Below are positions 62,205 to 64,000 of a DNA stretch of 64,000 bases, one piece after another. Each line of letters opens with the position of its first letter. Position 1 is the stretch's first letter. The notes under the pieces were generated by a model. It did no database searches. It was not told the DNA's origin and saw only the letters and a list, made by a program, of their open reading frames with translations. Source of the stretch: Clarkia xantiana subsp. parviflora (Eukaryota; Streptophyta; Magnoliopsida; Myrtales; Onagraceae). The translations under genes and the position numbers were made by a program. The stretch is from NCBI GenBank assembly GCA_036873135.1, contig JAPTYO010000015.1, forward strand, positions 16,657,683-16,721,682. Reading direction: 5' to 3'.

Positions 62205-63717
62205 TGTAAACACCTAATTTTGGTCTACGCGTAGCACGTTCAAAATGTCATATGTGACGCGTAAAAAAAAGGAAGTATTTAAATATGGAAGGTCGCGAAG
62301 TTTCTAAAGATAGGACTGACTTAAAATAGGATAGTGTATATGCATTATTTATTGTAAAATATTTAGAAAATATATTATGTGTATTTATGGTGAAATACAT
62401 AAATATATATGTATATTTTTGGAATATTAAATGCATATATTTTTCAGATTTTGCTTTCCTAATTTTTAGGGCCTAGTTTAGCTATAAATCGGGTCCTTTG
62501 TTACATGTAAAAGACACAACATCAATAATATTACTATCAGATCTCGAAATTCGTGTAAATTTGTCTTGTAGTGTAAAGTTTTTTTTTTTCTTTCTTATTC
62601 GCTGCTGGGTGGTTGCTCCCACCGGTGACCTCCGACCGCCACCAGCGTTTCGCCGCCCGTCGCCGTCAGCTCACCCTGCCCAGCTCCAGCCATCCGACCA
62701 CCACCGGCCGACGACCACCTCCTGCCGTCCGACGTCGTCCTCAGCTCGTGGCCAACGAAGACTGATGCTCGGCCAACCCTTCGCCGGCAACCCACAGATC
62801 TCCGACCACCGGCGACCCACAACGCTCCGCCCCGTCCACTCCACCGTGCGGACCGTCCGCTGCCGCGCCGCCCTTCCCGTCGCGACAGAGTCGCCGATTT
62901 CTGCCACGGCCTACCATCGCTGCGACTGTGCCGGAGTTTCCCGTCTGTCGCCGGCCGCTACCTGTGTTGTTGCTGCACCTCCCGCCGTCCCCGCCAGAGC
63001 TCCTCACTGCTGCTGTCGTCCGCCGTTAATCGACCCCAGTGGCCCTGTTCCTCTCTGTGCCAGCTATCATCAAAGTAAGACCCTCTGCAAGTTTTTTTTT
63101 TTTTGAAATTATATTATATTATTATGTTGTATTATTTAATTATTTAGTTATTTATTTTATTCTGTTATTTTACTATTTTATTATATTATATAATTTATTT
63201 TGGCCAATTATTATATTATATAATTAATTAGGTATTTTAAATGTAATTGATTAAATTTGATTAGGTAAATTGTGTATATATGTTAAATTTATGTTGAGTT
63301 TTGTATGAATTTGAGCATGTTTAATAGTTTTGATATTTTTAGATTTCGTTTTAATTAGGAATTATAAATTATAATTAGTTTTAGACAGTTAATATTTGAT
63401 AACAAATTTGTATAGAAATTTTTTGAATTGACATCGTTAGATTAATCGGATATACTGTATATAAAAAAGTAAAGTTGGCAAATTAAGTGAATTGAGTACC
63501 GAAAGGACGTAGTTAAAATTCATATTTTTAATTCGTAACAGAACCCCCGAATCTGAACTTCTATTCGTAGACCGATTTTGTACCTAGGTGTTTAATTCGT
63601 TATTCGCTTAGGAAATTTAGGATTCTAGTTAGCATTTTAATTAACTAGTGGCGACTCATTCAAAATCCACGTTCTTTCAAAACGTAATCGCTTTAGGTCG
63701 GATTTTTAGGTCTGACA
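62205..63717 (+). repeat. LTR of an Ogre/Tat-like element, unit 2
   Basis: Starts TGTAAACACCTAATTTTGG, ends TCTGACA, followed by the PBS-like TTTGGCGACTCTGCTGGGG (63719), of the type I associate with Ogre elements. A TATA box (tataaat, 62483) is present. The flanks match the first LTR (atggaaggtcgcgaagtttct; ttcgtaacagaacccccgaa). The GC-rich stretch (62610-63074) differs in sequence and is longer; it ends in a consensus donor caaa|GTAAGA. Confidence 0.85.
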
Positions 63718-64000
63718 ATTTGGCGACTCTGCTGGGGACGATTTTAGAGGGTTCGGGCTCATTATATTCGCTTATTGCCATGTTTTGATTTTTTATGTTT
63801 TATTATTTTTCTCATTCTAACTTTGTTTTTTCTTTTTTTTTTACAGGTACAAATTGTAGTATTTAAACTAACATTTTTTTTTCTTTTTTTGTGGCATTGT
63901 TTGAATTCGCACACACCACTTTAGCGTAATCTACAAAACGCCTAAAACCCAGGGCGACTAGGAACCCGGAGGTTTAGTACGGTACGACCGGAGCGGCTGG
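63718..64000 (+). mobile_element. PBS and leader of Ogre-like unit 2 (runs off the window)
   Basis: PBS-like site at 63719, then a pyrimidine tract and tttttacag|gtacaaattgtag (63846), parallel to 59570 in unit 1, and gcctaaaacccagggcgac as in unit 1. Confidence 0.8.

Overview
This window is nuclear DNA of a flowering plant, most likely a eudicot. It holds three plausible host genes: a nonspecific lipid-transfer protein, a PLS-class pentatricopeptide-repeat (PPR) protein and a Raf-like (ATN1-type) protein kinase. They have plant-style introns and very AT-rich intergenic DNA. Nearly everything else is transposable elements and their wreckage. The species cannot be told from the sequence. No rRNA, tRNA, CRISPR array or bacterial-type operon was seen.

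Layout. 1-3805 is a direct duplication whose right copy has gained a hAT-type MITE with a visible empty site in the left copy. 4310-5461 holds degenerate repeats and a Helitron-type end. 5657-7144 (minus) is the lipid-transfer protein gene, with a 9-bp-TSD foldback element inside its first intron. 7.3-11.2 kb is AT-rich repeat debris. 11.2-13.4 kb (minus) is a decayed Copia element. 14.3-18.4 kb (minus) is a 5'-truncated LINE, interrupted at 15826-16117 by the last part of the chloroplast psaB gene. 19983-33661 is a complete 13.7-kb LTR retrotransposon: 5-bp TSD AATGT, LTRs of about 0.6 kb, gag and protease relics on minus, no reverse transcriptase, and an opposite-strand multi-exon gene with its own TATA box. 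A CACTA transposon and a hAT MITE are nested inside it, and the element itself sits inside a foldback element's terminal repeat.

34.3-46.6 kb carries the PPR gene (35114-36688, minus) and the kinase gene (38791-41340, minus, six exons), embedded in foldback (Mutator-like, 9-bp TSD) elements. 46.96-48.4 kb is a second LINE relic. 49.1-58.2 kb contains two more Gypsy-type remnants. One has gag, protease and the end of the same kind of antisense gene; the other has LTR parts, PBS and PPT around a tandem-repeat array with almost no coding content. From 58209 to the window end are two successive LTR-PBS-leader units of an Ogre/Tat-like family.

The main biology is layered transposition. Several insertions can be ordered from target-site duplications. 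Three retroelements share a primer-binding-site type. Two of those three keep gag-protease, stop at the same protease/RT linker, and carry a related antisense gene, which suggests a non-autonomous lineage rather than chance decay.
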